Below are positions 6,615 through 14,042 of a stretch of 14,042 bases of DNA, one piece after another; the stretch's first letter is position 1; every line of letters starts with the position of its first letter. The translations under genes were made by a program, and so were the position numbers. The notes under the pieces are model-generated. The model saw nothing but the letters and a program-made list of their open reading frames with translations. It was not told where the DNA came from and ran no database searches. Source of the stretch: an uncultured Prevotellaceae bacterium. GTDB lineage: Bacteria; Bacteroidota; Bacteroidia; Bacteroidales; Muribaculaceae. The stretch covers positions 1 to 14,042 of the forward strand of contig CALGGO010000029.1 in the NCBI GenBank assembly GCA_937916085.1, written 5' to 3'.

Positions 6615-6617
6615 AAC

Positions 6618-7934
6618 ATGAAAACAGACAGAAAGGAACGAAAGGTTTTTATCTCATTTTTAGGAGCATCAAACTATAGCGAGTGTCAATACCTGATAAG
6701 TGGAGAATTATCATGCCCGGTTCGTTATGTACAGGAGGCAATGCTTAACCATTATTCCCAAAGCGGTGAGTGGAGCCAAAGCGACAAGGCATACATCCTT
6801 CTCACCAACATCGCCCGAGAGAAGAACTGGGAAAATGATGGACATCGCGATAGGGACACACACGAGATAATCAAGCAGCAGGGGTTGAGAGAAAGGCTAG
6901 AAGCCTGCAATCTTGCTATGCCTGTAGAACCCATTGATGTGCTTCCCGGCAACAATGAAACCGAAATCATGACGATTTTCACCACTCTGTTCAACTTGCT
7001 GCAAGAAGGCGACGAACTTTTCTTCGACATAACACATGGCTTCCGCTACTTGCCCATCATAGCCCTCGTGCTCGGGAATTACAGCAAGTTTCTGAAAAAC
7101 GTGAAAGTGGAATGGATTGGCTACGGCAACTTTGAGGATCGTGACAAAGATACCAACACCGCCCAAGTGGTTGACCTCACCTCAATGTCGATGCTTCAAG
7201 ACTGGACCACTGCCGCCGCCGACTTTATCAATAACGGGAATGCAAAGTCAGTTGTCAATTTAACTCAAACACAGCTTAAGCCAGTATTGAAAGATGCGAA
7301 AGGCGGTAATGCCAATGCCAATGCAATTAGGAAAATGGCTGGTTCGCTTGATGCGGTTGTTAACGACATTAAAAACTGTAGAGGATTCAATATTATGAAC
7401 GCTTGTAATGTAAAAGCACTCATTAACAGTCTTAACGATATCGAAGACTGTATGATTGAGCCTCTCACACCATTGCTTGAAAAAATAAGGGACAGTGTCA
7501 GTGATTTTGATATTGAAGCCGATGAAAACATTGTCAATGGTTTTGTCGCCTCTGAATGGTGTTTGGAAAACAATATGACTCAACAAGCCGCAACAATATT
7601 ATTGGAGACTGTAATTAGTGTTGTGTGCTCAAACTTTGGCCTCAATTACAAGAATTTTGACCATAGGGAAATTGCCCGTTCAGTTATGCGTGAACTTGAT
7701 GTTAAATCAAGATCAAAACATAAAAATGAAGATGAAGACACACCTCTAAGCATTGTTAATGAGAAAGAAATGATTAAAAACAAGAAGATAATAGAATTAT
7801 ATAACAAGCTTGGAGATTTGCGTAACGATTTGAACCATTGTGGAATGCGTGACAACCCCATAAAAGCCGAAAAATTTAAAGAAAGAATTCAGAATTATCA
7901 TCATGAACTTTACAACATTTTAATAAAAGGATAA
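6618..7934 (+). CDS. csx1: Csx1-family CARF-HEPN ribonuclease (DxTHG motif protein)
   Basis: Ancillary RNase of type III systems. The N-terminal part (about 1-200) is a CARF domain, opening with VFISFLGASNY and carrying the diagnostic FFDITHGFRYLP (DxTHG motif, 137-141). This places it in the Csx1/Csx2 group (TIGR02221/TIGR02549). The C-terminal part (about 300-438) is a HEPN domain: a typical ASEWCLENNMTQQAATILLE helix at 311-330 and the catalytic R-x4-H motif as RNDLNH (R402, H407). The protein should dimerise, bind cyclic oligoadenylate in the CARF domains, and cut RNA non-specifically in the HEPN pocket. It leads the interference operon with its own promoter and the best ribosome site. 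Residues 365-395 are a charged insert (RSKHKNEDEDTP). Which ring size activates it cannot be read from the sequence. Confidence 0.88.
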   Translation: MKTDRKERKVFISFLGASNYSECQYLISGELSCPVRYVQEAMLNHYSQSGEWSQSDKAYILLTNIAREKNWENDGHRDRDTHEIIKQQGLRERLEACNLAMPVEPIDVLPGNNETEIMTIFTTLFNLLQEGDELFFDITHGFRYLPIIALVLGNYSKFLKNVKVEWIGYGNFEDRDKDTNTAQVVDLTSMSMLQDWTTAAADFINNGNAKSVVNLTQTQLKPVLKDAKGGNANANAIRKMAGSLDAVVNDIKNCRGFNIMNACNVKALINSLNDIEDCMIEPLTPLLEKIRDSVSDFDIEADENIVNGFVASEWCLENNMTQQAATILLETVISVVCSNFGLNYKNFDHREIARSVMRELDVKSRSKHKNEDEDTPLSIVNEKEMIKNKKIIELYNKLGDLRNDLNHCGMRDNPIKAEKFKERIQNYHHELYNILIKG

Positions 7935-7963
7935 ACACCAATCAAATAGATGAGAGAACGACC

Positions 7964-8653
7964 ATGATTATCAACGTCTTGACCATAACCTTCAATAACG
8001 CAATTAAGCCTCATGAGGTGCCATTGTTTCGCGGAGCGGTGATTAACGCCCTCGACGAGAAGCAGGTGCTGTTCCACAATCACGTGGGCGATGACGGATT
8101 CCGTTACCGCTATCCCTTAATCCAATACAAGCGGCTGGGTGGCAAAGCTGCCATCGTGTGCGTGGGAGAAGGCACCCAAGCCATTGGCGAGTTCTTTGCC
8201 TCGGGCAACTTCAATGTGATGATTGGCGAGCGTAATGAGCAACTGCAGCTCGAGCGCACCGAGCCACGCCGCTGCAACATTCAGGTGTGGGAGCAGATGT
8301 TCCGATACCGCCTGCGCCGCTGGTTGCCACTAAATGGTGAGAATTATAAGAAATATGTGGCTTGCGAGTCACTTGCCGAGCGGTGCCAACTATTGGAATC
8401 AATACTTTGTGGAAACATTCTCTCGATGGGCAAAGGATTGGGGGTAGACTTCGACAAGCAAGTTAAATGCTCTATTACCGAATTGCAAGACCCCTATCAA
8501 GTGACTATTAAAGGTGTGAAGATGATGTGCTTCAACATTGACTTCGCTTGCAACGTGTCGCTGCCAGCCAACGTGGGCCTGGGCAAGCACGCAAGCCTTA
8601 ATCATGGCACAGTGTATCCCATTATCAACAAGAAGGATAAAGATAATAATTAA
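7964..8653 (+). CDS. cas6: Cas6 crRNA-processing endoribonuclease
   Basis: Cas6 cuts the pre-crRNA within each repeat, leaving the 8-nt tag. At 229 residues it is of normal size. The second ferredoxin-like half ends with the glycine-rich RNA-binding loop SLPANVGLGKHASLNHGTV (199-217). The N-terminal half has FHNHVGDDGFRYRYPLIQYK followed by GKAAIVCVGEG, a pattern seen in Bacteroidota Cas6 proteins. His38 or His40 is a candidate catalytic residue, which is an inference. The gene lies 29 bases after csx1 and 11 bases before cas10. A six-codon frame (7950-7967, peptide MRERP) ends over its ATG as ATGA and could couple translation. Confidence 0.85.
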   Translation: MIINVLTITFNNAIKPHEVPLFRGAVINALDEKQVLFHNHVGDDGFRYRYPLIQYKRLGGKAAIVCVGEGTQAIGEFFASGNFNVMIGERNEQLQLERTEPRRCNIQVWEQMFRYRLRRWLPLNGENYKKYVACESLAERCQLLESILCGNILSMGKGLGVDFDKQVKCSITELQDPYQVTIKGVKMMCFNIDFACNVSLPANVGLGKHASLNHGTVYPIINKKDKDNN

Positions 8654-8664
8654 ATATTAACTAT

Positions 8665-10320
8665 ATGAGTGAAACCAACAAATTTATTAACGAAAAGACT
8701 CAACGCCTTGAGGCGGCGATAAGCAAGTGTGCTGCACAGTCGCAGGGCTGGCAGTCGCTTTTGCTCGTGAGCGGGGACATGAGTGGCATTCAGCCATTCC
8801 TGTACCAGATTGTTTCGAGCAAAGCTGCCAGGAACCTGAAAGGACGCTCCTGCTACCTCGACTTGCTTGGCAGGGCTGTGGTGCGGTCGCTGTTGAGTGC
8901 GCTGAGTCTTGATGAAGACCATGTGGTGTGTGAGTCGGGAGGAACGTTTGTGCTAGTGGCTCCCAGCACTCCTGATGTCACTAGGGCCCTTGACAATGCA
9001 GTTCGCTTCATTGAAGAGAAAATCTTCGAGACTCACGGCACGGCATTGAGCGTTGCCATCGACAGCGTTGAAATCTCAGTTGATGAAGCACGTGGTGGCA
9101 CAACTACTCTGGCACAGCGATGGAGCGAAGTGTTCAGTAAGCGAGAGGTGAAGAAAAATGCCAAGTGCTCGAGTGTGATTGCCGCCACAGGTGGATATTC
9201 ACGTTTCTTTGAGCCACAGCAAGTGACGGGCGACAAAACCGATGCCATTACTGGAGAGGACATCGCTGATGGCGGTATGAGCGTTAAGGACGTTGGCACA
9301 ATTACTAAAATCAACAAGATGATTTTTGATTTAGGCATTGAGCTGCGTAGAGGTTGTAAACCAGTTCTTGTTGAGGACAACTACCATGGCGATGACTTTG
9401 TAATTGAACCTGCAGGCCTCGGCATTAAATTCTACTTGAAGAAAGGCGATGGCGAAAAGAAGGTTCAGACCTTCGAGCAGATGTGCGAGAACGAGGATGC
9501 ACTTGAGCGACTCGGCGTGTTGCGCATGGACGTGGATAACCTCGGTTCGAAGTTCCAAGAGTATGCCCGTACACAAAGCCTTACTGCCTACTCGGCATTG
9601 AGTTACGAACTTGACGAGTTCTTTAAGAATCATGTGGAAGACTTGTGTGACAAGCATGATTGCTACCTCCTTTATGGCGGTGGAGATGACCTCTTTGTCG
9701 TTGGCGAATGGCGCAATGTAATCAAGCTTGCTGGTGAAATCCAAGGTGATTTCAAGCAATGGGCAAAAAAACGTAACGGCGCTTGGAGCCTTTCGGCTGG
9801 AGTGGCTATTGTAAAAGCCAAATACCCGATTATTGAGGGTGCTAAGGAAAGCGGAGAGGAAGAAGACAACGCCAAGACTCATGCTTGCGGTGACGTGACC
9901 AAGAACTCTATTTCGCTGATGGGAACGCCACTCAATTGGGATAAGGAGTTTGAACCAGTAAGGGACCTTAAGGACAAGCTGGTTAATTTGCTTTGCGATA
10001 ACGAGAGCCTGCCCAAGTCGTTCCTCAACAATGTGATGATTCATGCCATCAATGCGGCAATCAAGAACCATAAGGTGACCAAAGTTAACATTTACTGGCA
10101 TTTGAGCTACGACATCAAGCGTGCCATGGAGCGTGCTAAAGGAAAAGAAGGTGTTATTGCTCTTCTTGAGCAATGTAGAGCCGACATCTGCACTCCAGGC
10201 AGCACTCTTGCCGGTGAAAAAATCGAGACTAACTACCATCTGCTTGAGCTGTGGGCTCTCGCTAGCCGCTGGGCAGAACTTGAATATAGAAGTATTAACG
10301 AAAAACAAAAAAATAAATAA
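8665..10320 (+). CDS. cas10: Cas10/Csm1 without HD domain, cyclase motif intact
   Basis: Large subunit of the type III-A complex, 551 residues against about 750-850 for full Csm1. The protein starts almost directly at the first palm domain (LLVSGDMSGIQPFLYQI, 33-49), so the N-terminal HD nuclease is absent. The second palm has LRMDVDNLGSKF (286-297) and the cyclase motif GGDD at 339-342 in LLYGGGDDLF. The region between the palms, where Csm1 usually has a four-cysteine zinc site, shows only Cys168 and Cys231 and reads TDAITGEDI where cysteines are expected. The helical C-terminal domain (about 440-551) is present. It should make cyclic oligoadenylate on target RNA binding but not cut DNA itself. 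No upstream in-frame HD region exists, since the cas6 stop is 11 bases away. It is co-transcribed with csm2, with a gap of two bases. Confidence 0.94.
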   Translation: MSETNKFINEKTQRLEAAISKCAAQSQGWQSLLLVSGDMSGIQPFLYQIVSSKAARNLKGRSCYLDLLGRAVVRSLLSALSLDEDHVVCESGGTFVLVAPSTPDVTRALDNAVRFIEEKIFETHGTALSVAIDSVEISVDEARGGTTTLAQRWSEVFSKREVKKNAKCSSVIAATGGYSRFFEPQQVTGDKTDAITGEDIADGGMSVKDVGTITKINKMIFDLGIELRRGCKPVLVEDNYHGDDFVIEPAGLGIKFYLKKGDGEKKVQTFEQMCENEDALERLGVLRMDVDNLGSKFQEYARTQSLTAYSALSYELDEFFKNHVEDLCDKHDCYLLYGGGDDLFVVGEWRNVIKLAGEIQGDFKQWAKKRNGAWSLSAGVAIVKAKYPIIEGAKESGEEEDNAKTHACGDVTKNSISLMGTPLNWDKEFEPVRDLKDKLVNLLCDNESLPKSFLNNVMIHAINAAIKNHKVTKVNIYWHLSYDIKRAMERAKGKEGVIALLEQCRADICTPGSTLAGEKIETNYHLLELWALASRWAELEYRSINEKQKNK

Positions 10321-10322
10321 CT

Positions 10323-10775
10323 ATGCAAGGGTTTAATAATCAATTCAACAACAACAGGCCACGCCAGAATAATAGGCAGCAGAGGCCTGAAATAGAAGAG
10401 AAGTATACCATCAAACATCCTATTAAAAAAGAATGGTTTGTTGATGGTGCAGATGACAATCTTGTCAAGTTTGCAGAAGAAGCTGGTAAAGCGATGGCTA
10501 ATGCCGGCATTTCCAGTTCTCAAATCCGAAATATATATGGAGAGATTAAACGCATCCAAATGGCGGGTTTTGAGTCTACAAAATCTTCATTCTTCCTACT
10601 GAAGCCAAAAGTTGCTTACGCTTATGGCCGTGATGACAAAAAAACGCTAAAAATATTCAAAGAAATTTTTGATGAAGCGTTTAATTATGTGACTGACGAG
10701 AAATCTTATCAGAATTTCTGTAATTTTATGGAGGCCCTTTTGGCTTATCATAAGGCAAACGGAGGTAAAAAATAA
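10323..10775 (+). CDS. csm2: Csm2 small subunit of the type III-A complex
   Basis: Helical small subunit that lines the Csm filament beside the crRNA-target duplex. The signature SSSQIRNIYGEIKRI at 64-78 is typical of Csm2 (TIGR01870), and the C-terminal helical half (KIFKEIFDEAFNYV, FCNFMEALLAY) fits. At 150 residues it is close to the usual size. The first 22 residues are an Asn/Gln/Arg-rich, probably disordered tail (for example FNNQFNNNRPRQNNRQQ) that is not part of the fold and may touch RNA. It marks the system as type III-A rather than III-B or III-D. It starts two bases after the cas10 stop. Confidence 0.88.
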   Translation: MQGFNNQFNNNRPRQNNRQQRPEIEEKYTIKHPIKKEWFVDGADDNLVKFAEEAGKAMANAGISSSQIRNIYGEIKRIQMAGFESTKSSFFLLKPKVAYAYGRDDKKTLKIFKEIFDEAFNYVTDEKSYQNFCNFMEALLAYHKANGGKK

Positions 10776-10788
10776 AAAAATAGATATT

Positions 10789-11439
10789 ATGAAACTAATA
10801 AAGAAAATATCAATAACTGGCAAACTAACTCTTAAAACAGGTTTGCACATTGGAGGTAGCAATTCATCGCTTAATATTGGCGGACCAGATAAGTTTGTAG
10901 TAAGAAACCCCATCAATAATATGCCATACATACCCGGCAGTTCATTGAAAGGAAAAATGCGCACTCTTATTGAATTAAGAGATGAATCTTATGATCGTAA
11001 GAAAGGAGATCCATCAAATGATCCTACATCTTATGCTGGAGCGTTGTTCGGAACTGCAGGCGATAAAAATGATGGGCATTCATCTCGATTGATTGTCCGT
11101 GACGCTCCTATGAACACGTCAAACAAAGAACAGTTTGAACATACAGATATGCCATTCACTGAAAGCAAAACCGAGGTCTCAATTAATAGAATCACCGGCA
11201 CGGCAAAAAATGGTGGGTTGAGAACACTCGAGCGAGTTCCTGCTGGTGCCATTTTCGACGTGAATATGGTACTCAATATTTATGATAATGAAAATGAGGA
11301 AATCCTTCTCGAAACCCTAAAAGCTGCTATGGCTTTACTTGAGGATGACTACCTTGGTGGTAATGGTAGTCGCGGTTATGGCCAAGTAGAATTCAGTGAT
11401 ATGAAATTTGAATCCAAACCTACTGATTCTTATGCCTAA
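10789..11439 (+). CDS. csm3: Csm3 backbone subunit and target-RNA nuclease
   Basis: Cas7-type subunit that polymerises along the crRNA and cuts target RNA every six bases. Visible family features are TGLHIGGS (17-24), MPYIPGSSLKGKMRTL (45-60), the thumb region TEVSINRITGTAK (128-140) and the C-terminal DYLGGNGSRGYGQVEF (187-202). By alignment from memory to Streptococcus Csm3, the catalytic Asp33 corresponds to Asp34 here (GGPDKFVVRNP), so slicing activity is expected to be kept. At 216 residues it has the usual length. It lies 13 bases after csm2; its last eight bases overlap the ATG of csm4. Confidence 0.95.
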   Translation: MKLIKKISITGKLTLKTGLHIGGSNSSLNIGGPDKFVVRNPINNMPYIPGSSLKGKMRTLIELRDESYDRKKGDPSNDPTSYAGALFGTAGDKNDGHSSRLIVRDAPMNTSNKEQFEHTDMPFTESKTEVSINRITGTAKNGGLRTLERVPAGAIFDVNMVLNIYDNENEEILLETLKAAMALLEDDYLGGNGSRGYGQVEFSDMKFESKPTDSYA

Positions 11440-12424
11440 CTACAAGATTATCAAGATGACCAATATGTCACCAATGCACATCGGGCTTGGGCGTGACAGC
11501 TATGATGTGTCGGCTGGTGCTTTGCACAGCGACACTCTTACTGCTGCATTAGCTTCAGTGCGTGCATTAAGTGGCAAAGATGGTGACTTGAAGCAGTTTC
11601 TTGAATCATTTGCGCTAAGCTCGGCTTTCCCTTATTGTGGCAACACCCTCTTTTTGCCTAAGCCATCAGGAAAAATAAATGTTGAAGTAGAAAGAATGGA
11701 AGAGAAAGACTATCGCAAGCTACTCAAGAAGGTCGCCTATGTGGCATCGACCCTCTGGCAAAAGCTTATAAATGGTGAGAAACTGCTCATAGCAAGGAAT
11801 CAACTGCAAGGGCAATACTTGCTTGAAAAGCCTGAGGACAACTTTTTGTCGCCGATGGTAAGCATGATTAATCAACGAGTATCAGTACCTCGCAAAGACA
11901 ATGAAGATGCTACTCCTTTTGCATTTGAATGGACCTATTTCCGCGAGGGATGTGGACTTTACTGCCTGCTTGATGCTGAGAGCAATGTTGCAAGCGAAGT
12001 TGAGGATCTTTTCAACGAACTTGGTGAGCAAGGTATAGGCAGTGACCGCAACGTGGGTGGTGGACACTTTGGAGTAGACGCAAAAGGCAATTTTGAGATG
12101 CCCGATGTGGCCGACGCCAATGGCACAATGCTTCTTTCTATGTATATCCCCACTGAGCAGGAATTGACTTCACTCAATGTAGAGACATCACGATACCAGT
12201 TGATAAAGCGTGGAGGCTATATTGCCGGAAGTTCAAGTGACAATTTGCGGCACCTTCGCAAAAACACTATCTATATTTTCGCAGCAGGTTCTGTCTTTAA
12301 TGGTATTGCCCCCATTGTTGGCAAGGTCGTTGACCTAAGGCCTGCATGGAAAGAAGGCAACCTGCATCCAGTGTATCGCAGCGGCAAAGCTTTATCTATC
12401 AATATTAAAACAGACTGGATATGA
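11432..12424 (+). CDS. csm4: Csm4, crRNA 5'-tag binding subunit
   Basis: Cas5-type subunit that holds the crRNA tag and contacts Cas10. The N-terminus reads PNYKIIKMTNMSPMHIGLG, then YDVSAGALHSDTLTAAL (24-40), a usual Csm4 opening. The glycine-rich GIGSDRNVGGGHFG is at 201-214, and a second RAMP half ends with VGKVVDLRPAWKEGN and HPVYRSGKAL. I chose the ATG at 11432 (330 residues), which overlaps the csm3 stop. The frame could extend to a TTG at 11408, but that would overlap csm3 by 32 bases and add residues with no family match. The stop overlaps the csm5 start as ATGA, so translation is probably coupled. Confidence 0.9.
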   Translation: MPNYKIIKMTNMSPMHIGLGRDSYDVSAGALHSDTLTAALASVRALSGKDGDLKQFLESFALSSAFPYCGNTLFLPKPSGKINVEVERMEEKDYRKLLKKVAYVASTLWQKLINGEKLLIARNQLQGQYLLEKPEDNFLSPMVSMINQRVSVPRKDNEDATPFAFEWTYFREGCGLYCLLDAESNVASEVEDLFNELGEQGIGSDRNVGGGHFGVDAKGNFEMPDVADANGTMLLSMYIPTEQELTSLNVETSRYQLIKRGGYIAGSSSDNLRHLRKNTIYIFAAGSVFNGIAPIVGKVVDLRPAWKEGNLHPVYRSGKALSINIKTDWI

Positions 12425-13530
12425 GACATAAAGTGAAAATTGAAACACTCACATCAGTTCATGTGGGTAGTGGAGAAAAGTTGATAAATAACTGTGACTA
12501 TATCGTTGATAATAATAACGTTTATATTATTTCTCCTGAAAAACTTGGGAAATTAATAGGAACAGACAAATTATCAATAGACAAGTGGGTTGCAGCTATT
12601 AATAATAGAAGCTTTGATAATTTTCTTGCAACACATACTCAAGGCACATCAAAAGAGCAGTTCTCCTCGCGAGTTTTAGCAAATTGGGCAAGTGGTGAAT
12701 TTAAAGAAGATTCAACATTATCCACATGTATTCATGATGGAAGAGGCCTTCCATACATCCCAGGTTCCACAATAAAAGGGGCTATCAGGACAGCTATTAC
12801 TGCTTCTCTGATGAAAAATGTTGCTAAATCTAATCCAAATCTGTCATTTGGAGAATCAAATAATAAGCTTAATAAACTTTTCAATAAAGATGAGAATCTG
12901 AATCCACAGTATGATGTATTTCGTTTTTTATTGATAAGTGATGCATATTTTGAAACTGGTTCTGAAGCAGCTGTTAAATTGGTGTTACTTAATCAACGAG
13001 AAAGAGAAAAATTGATTGATGAAACTAGGGCACCACAAATAGTTGAGGTTATAGATAAAGAATTTGATTCGGTCTTCACTATAACTATTGACAAAAAGAA
13101 ATATGATATTGTAAATCTAAAACATGATTTAGCAAGTTTTCCTTTAGAGATGTCGTCTTTTGATTCTTTATTTAGATGCATTAATAAGCATACTAAAGAA
13201 CTTGTTGAAAGTGAAATATCATATTGGGAAGATTATATAAGAGAAAGCGGCAAAATTGGAGCCACAGGCTATATAGAGAATTTAAAGGCAATTAAAGACG
13301 TTATCAACTCTTGTGGCGAAGGCAAAGAATGCGTTCTTCGTTTAGGCCAGGGAATTGGATGGCGTTTCATCACTGGTGCTTGGGCAGAGAATTTAGAGAC
13401 TTTTGAAGATTTTATTCCAAGGATTCGTCCAAAGAATGATAAATATTTGCAATATGATTTTCCTAAGTCAAGACGCATTGACGATGAATCTTACCTTCTT
13501 GGTTTCGTTAAACTGACTATCGAAGATTAA
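12421..13530 (+). CDS. csm5: Csm5, crRNA 3'-end capping subunit
   Basis: Cas7-like subunit at the 3' end of the crRNA, needed for crRNA maturation and filament capping. Family features are the N-terminal TLTSVHVGSGE (9-19), LPYIPGSTIKGAIRTAI (110-126) and the C-terminal RLGQGIGWRFITGA (307-320). At 369 residues it is of normal size. It begins in a four-base overlap with csm4. By eye the codons from about 12480 to 13250 are more A/T-ended (AAA, GAT, TTA, ATA) than in csm4 or cas10, so this gene may have a somewhat different history or simply relaxed codon use. Confidence 0.92.
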   Translation: MRHKVKIETLTSVHVGSGEKLINNCDYIVDNNNVYIISPEKLGKLIGTDKLSIDKWVAAINNRSFDNFLATHTQGTSKEQFSSRVLANWASGEFKEDSTLSTCIHDGRGLPYIPGSTIKGAIRTAITASLMKNVAKSNPNLSFGESNNKLNKLFNKDENLNPQYDVFRFLLISDAYFETGSEAAVKLVLLNQREREKLIDETRAPQIVEVIDKEFDSVFTITIDKKKYDIVNLKHDLASFPLEMSSFDSLFRCINKHTKELVESEISYWEDYIRESGKIGATGYIENLKAIKDVINSCGEGKECVLRLGQGIGWRFITGAWAENLETFEDFIPRIRPKNDKYLQYDFPKSRRIDDESYLLGFVKLTIED

Positions 13531-13533
13531 CTC

Positions 13534-13902
13534 ATGTTTTATAATATTAGCAATCATCCTTCAAAATTTTGGCCCGACCATCAAATTTCTAAAGCAAAAC
13601 AGATTGCTGGCGACGTGGTTGATATTCCATTCCCGGAGGTCTCTCCTTATGATGAGGCCGAGGTGATTTCTTCAAAAGCCAAGCAATTTGGCCAGGAATT
13701 AATCAATAAAATTGAAAGTGGTGATGTGATACACATTATGGGTGAACACACTTTCATGTTTGCTCTTGTGTCGTACTTGCTAGAACATGGCGTACGTTGT
13801 GTTGCCTCCACAACAAGTCGAGAAGTAGAATATAACGAGACTGGGGACAAAATATCTCAGTTCAATTTTGTGGATTTCAGAGAATACTATAAGCCGCGAT
13901 AA
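13534..13902 (+). CDS. Csx20-like small CARF-fold protein, candidate ring nuclease
   Basis: A 122-residue protein starting three bases after csm5, the last gene of the operon. It opens with FYNISNHPSKFW, has an alternating strand-helix pattern (GDVVDIPFP, GDVIHIMGEHTF at 63-74, VRCVASTTSREV at 87-98) and ends FNFVDFREYYK. The run of G-[DE] loop, hydrophobic helix, strand, [AS]TT-x-R, then F-x-x-V-x-FR-x-Y is like my recollection of Csx20, one of the small CARF-fold ring nucleases. No HEPN, nuclease or membrane part is present, so it is a stand-alone sensor or degrader rather than an effector. It would end signalling by opening cyclic oligoadenylate; that role is inferred from family pattern and context. 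Csx15 or Csx16-like proteins are the main alternatives. Confidence 0.55.
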   Translation: MFYNISNHPSKFWPDHQISKAKQIAGDVVDIPFPEVSPYDEAEVISSKAKQFGQELINKIESGDVIHIMGEHTFMFALVSYLLEHGVRCVASTTSREVEYNETGDKISQFNFVDFREYYKPR

Positions 13903-13956
13903 AGAATAAGATATTGTTCTAACTATATTTCAATAAGAATTGATAGTATTATAGAG

Positions 13957-13991
13957 AGAGGACGTGTTTATTTGAGACACGTCCTCTTTTT
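13957..13991 (+). terminator. Strong intrinsic terminator of the csm operon
   Basis: AGAGGACGTGT (13957-13967) pairs perfectly with ACACGTCCTCT (13977-13987) over 11 bp with a 9-nt loop, and the T-run extends to 13991. It begins 55 bases after the last gene's stop. No gene is visible from there to the window end. Confidence 0.9.
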
Positions 13992-14042
13992 CCTGTTTTC
14001 CGCACAGTTTGATTTGCAAAAAAATGTCGCTTGAAAATCAGC

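Larger units (their letters stand above)
6256..6617. other. Intergenic region between card1 and the interference operon
   Basis: This 362-base gap has no large gene. In order it holds an inverted repeat (TAACGT 6260-6265 with ACGTTA 6288-6293), a promoter, a leader-like motif, a decayed repeat-spacer-repeat, a 27-codon open frame with an AT-rich hairpin inside it, and the promoter and ribosome site of the csx1 operon. Each is listed separately. Confidence 0.8.

Noticed and set aside
9331..10308. Long minus-strand frame opposite cas10
   Set aside because: Shadow frame; the plus strand encodes a clear Cas10 with conserved motifs and the minus frame shows no family pattern.

Overview
This window holds a nearly complete type III-A (Csm) CRISPR-Cas locus, most likely from a member of the Bacteroidales (Prevotella, Muribaculaceae or Bacteroides-like). 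The evidence for that group is the moderate-to-low GC content, several promoters of the Bacteroidota form TTTG-N18-20-TAnnTTTG, few Shine-Dalgarno sites, and a BT4734/VirE_N-type protein, a family typical of Bacteroidota. The exact genus cannot be read from the sequence.

Layout from left to right. (1) Positions 117-2675, minus strand, are an adaptation operon: cas1, a primase-polymerase-like gene, and cas2 with a long N-terminal extension. (2) Positions 2676-2893 are the divergent leader, with a good promoter. (3) Positions 2894-5030 are a plus-strand array of 28 identical 37-bp repeats plus one truncated terminal repeat, with 28 spacers of 33-42 nt. An intrinsic terminator starts four bases after the last repeat. 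(4) Positions 5119-6255 encode a Card1/Can2-type CARF + PD-(D/E)xK nuclease. (5) Positions 6256-6617 have no large gene but do hold a promoter, a leader-like motif, a decayed repeat-spacer-repeat unit, a weak hairpin, and the promoter of the next operon. (6) Positions 6618-13902 are a tight plus-strand interference operon: csx1 (CARF-HEPN RNase), cas6, cas10, csm2, csm3, csm4, csm5 and a Csx20-like small protein, closed by a strong terminator at 13957-13991.

How the genes should work together. Cas1-Cas2, perhaps with the primase-polymerase, add spacers next to the leader. Cas6 cuts the pre-crRNA and leaves an 8-nt tag (ATTAAGAC). Cas10-Csm2-5 binds target RNA, and Csm3 (Asp34 kept) slices it. 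Cas10 keeps the GGDD cyclase motif but has no HD nuclease domain and no zinc-binding cysteine set. The complex therefore probably acts through cyclic oligoadenylate, which would switch on Card1 (DNA/RNA nicking) and Csx1 (RNase). The Csx20-like protein is a candidate off switch.

The most unusual part is the decayed mini-array at 6378-6475. It has its own promoter and a leader-like motif, and it lies between card1 and the interference operon. It is either a fossil of a second array or a crRNA-like regulatory RNA.
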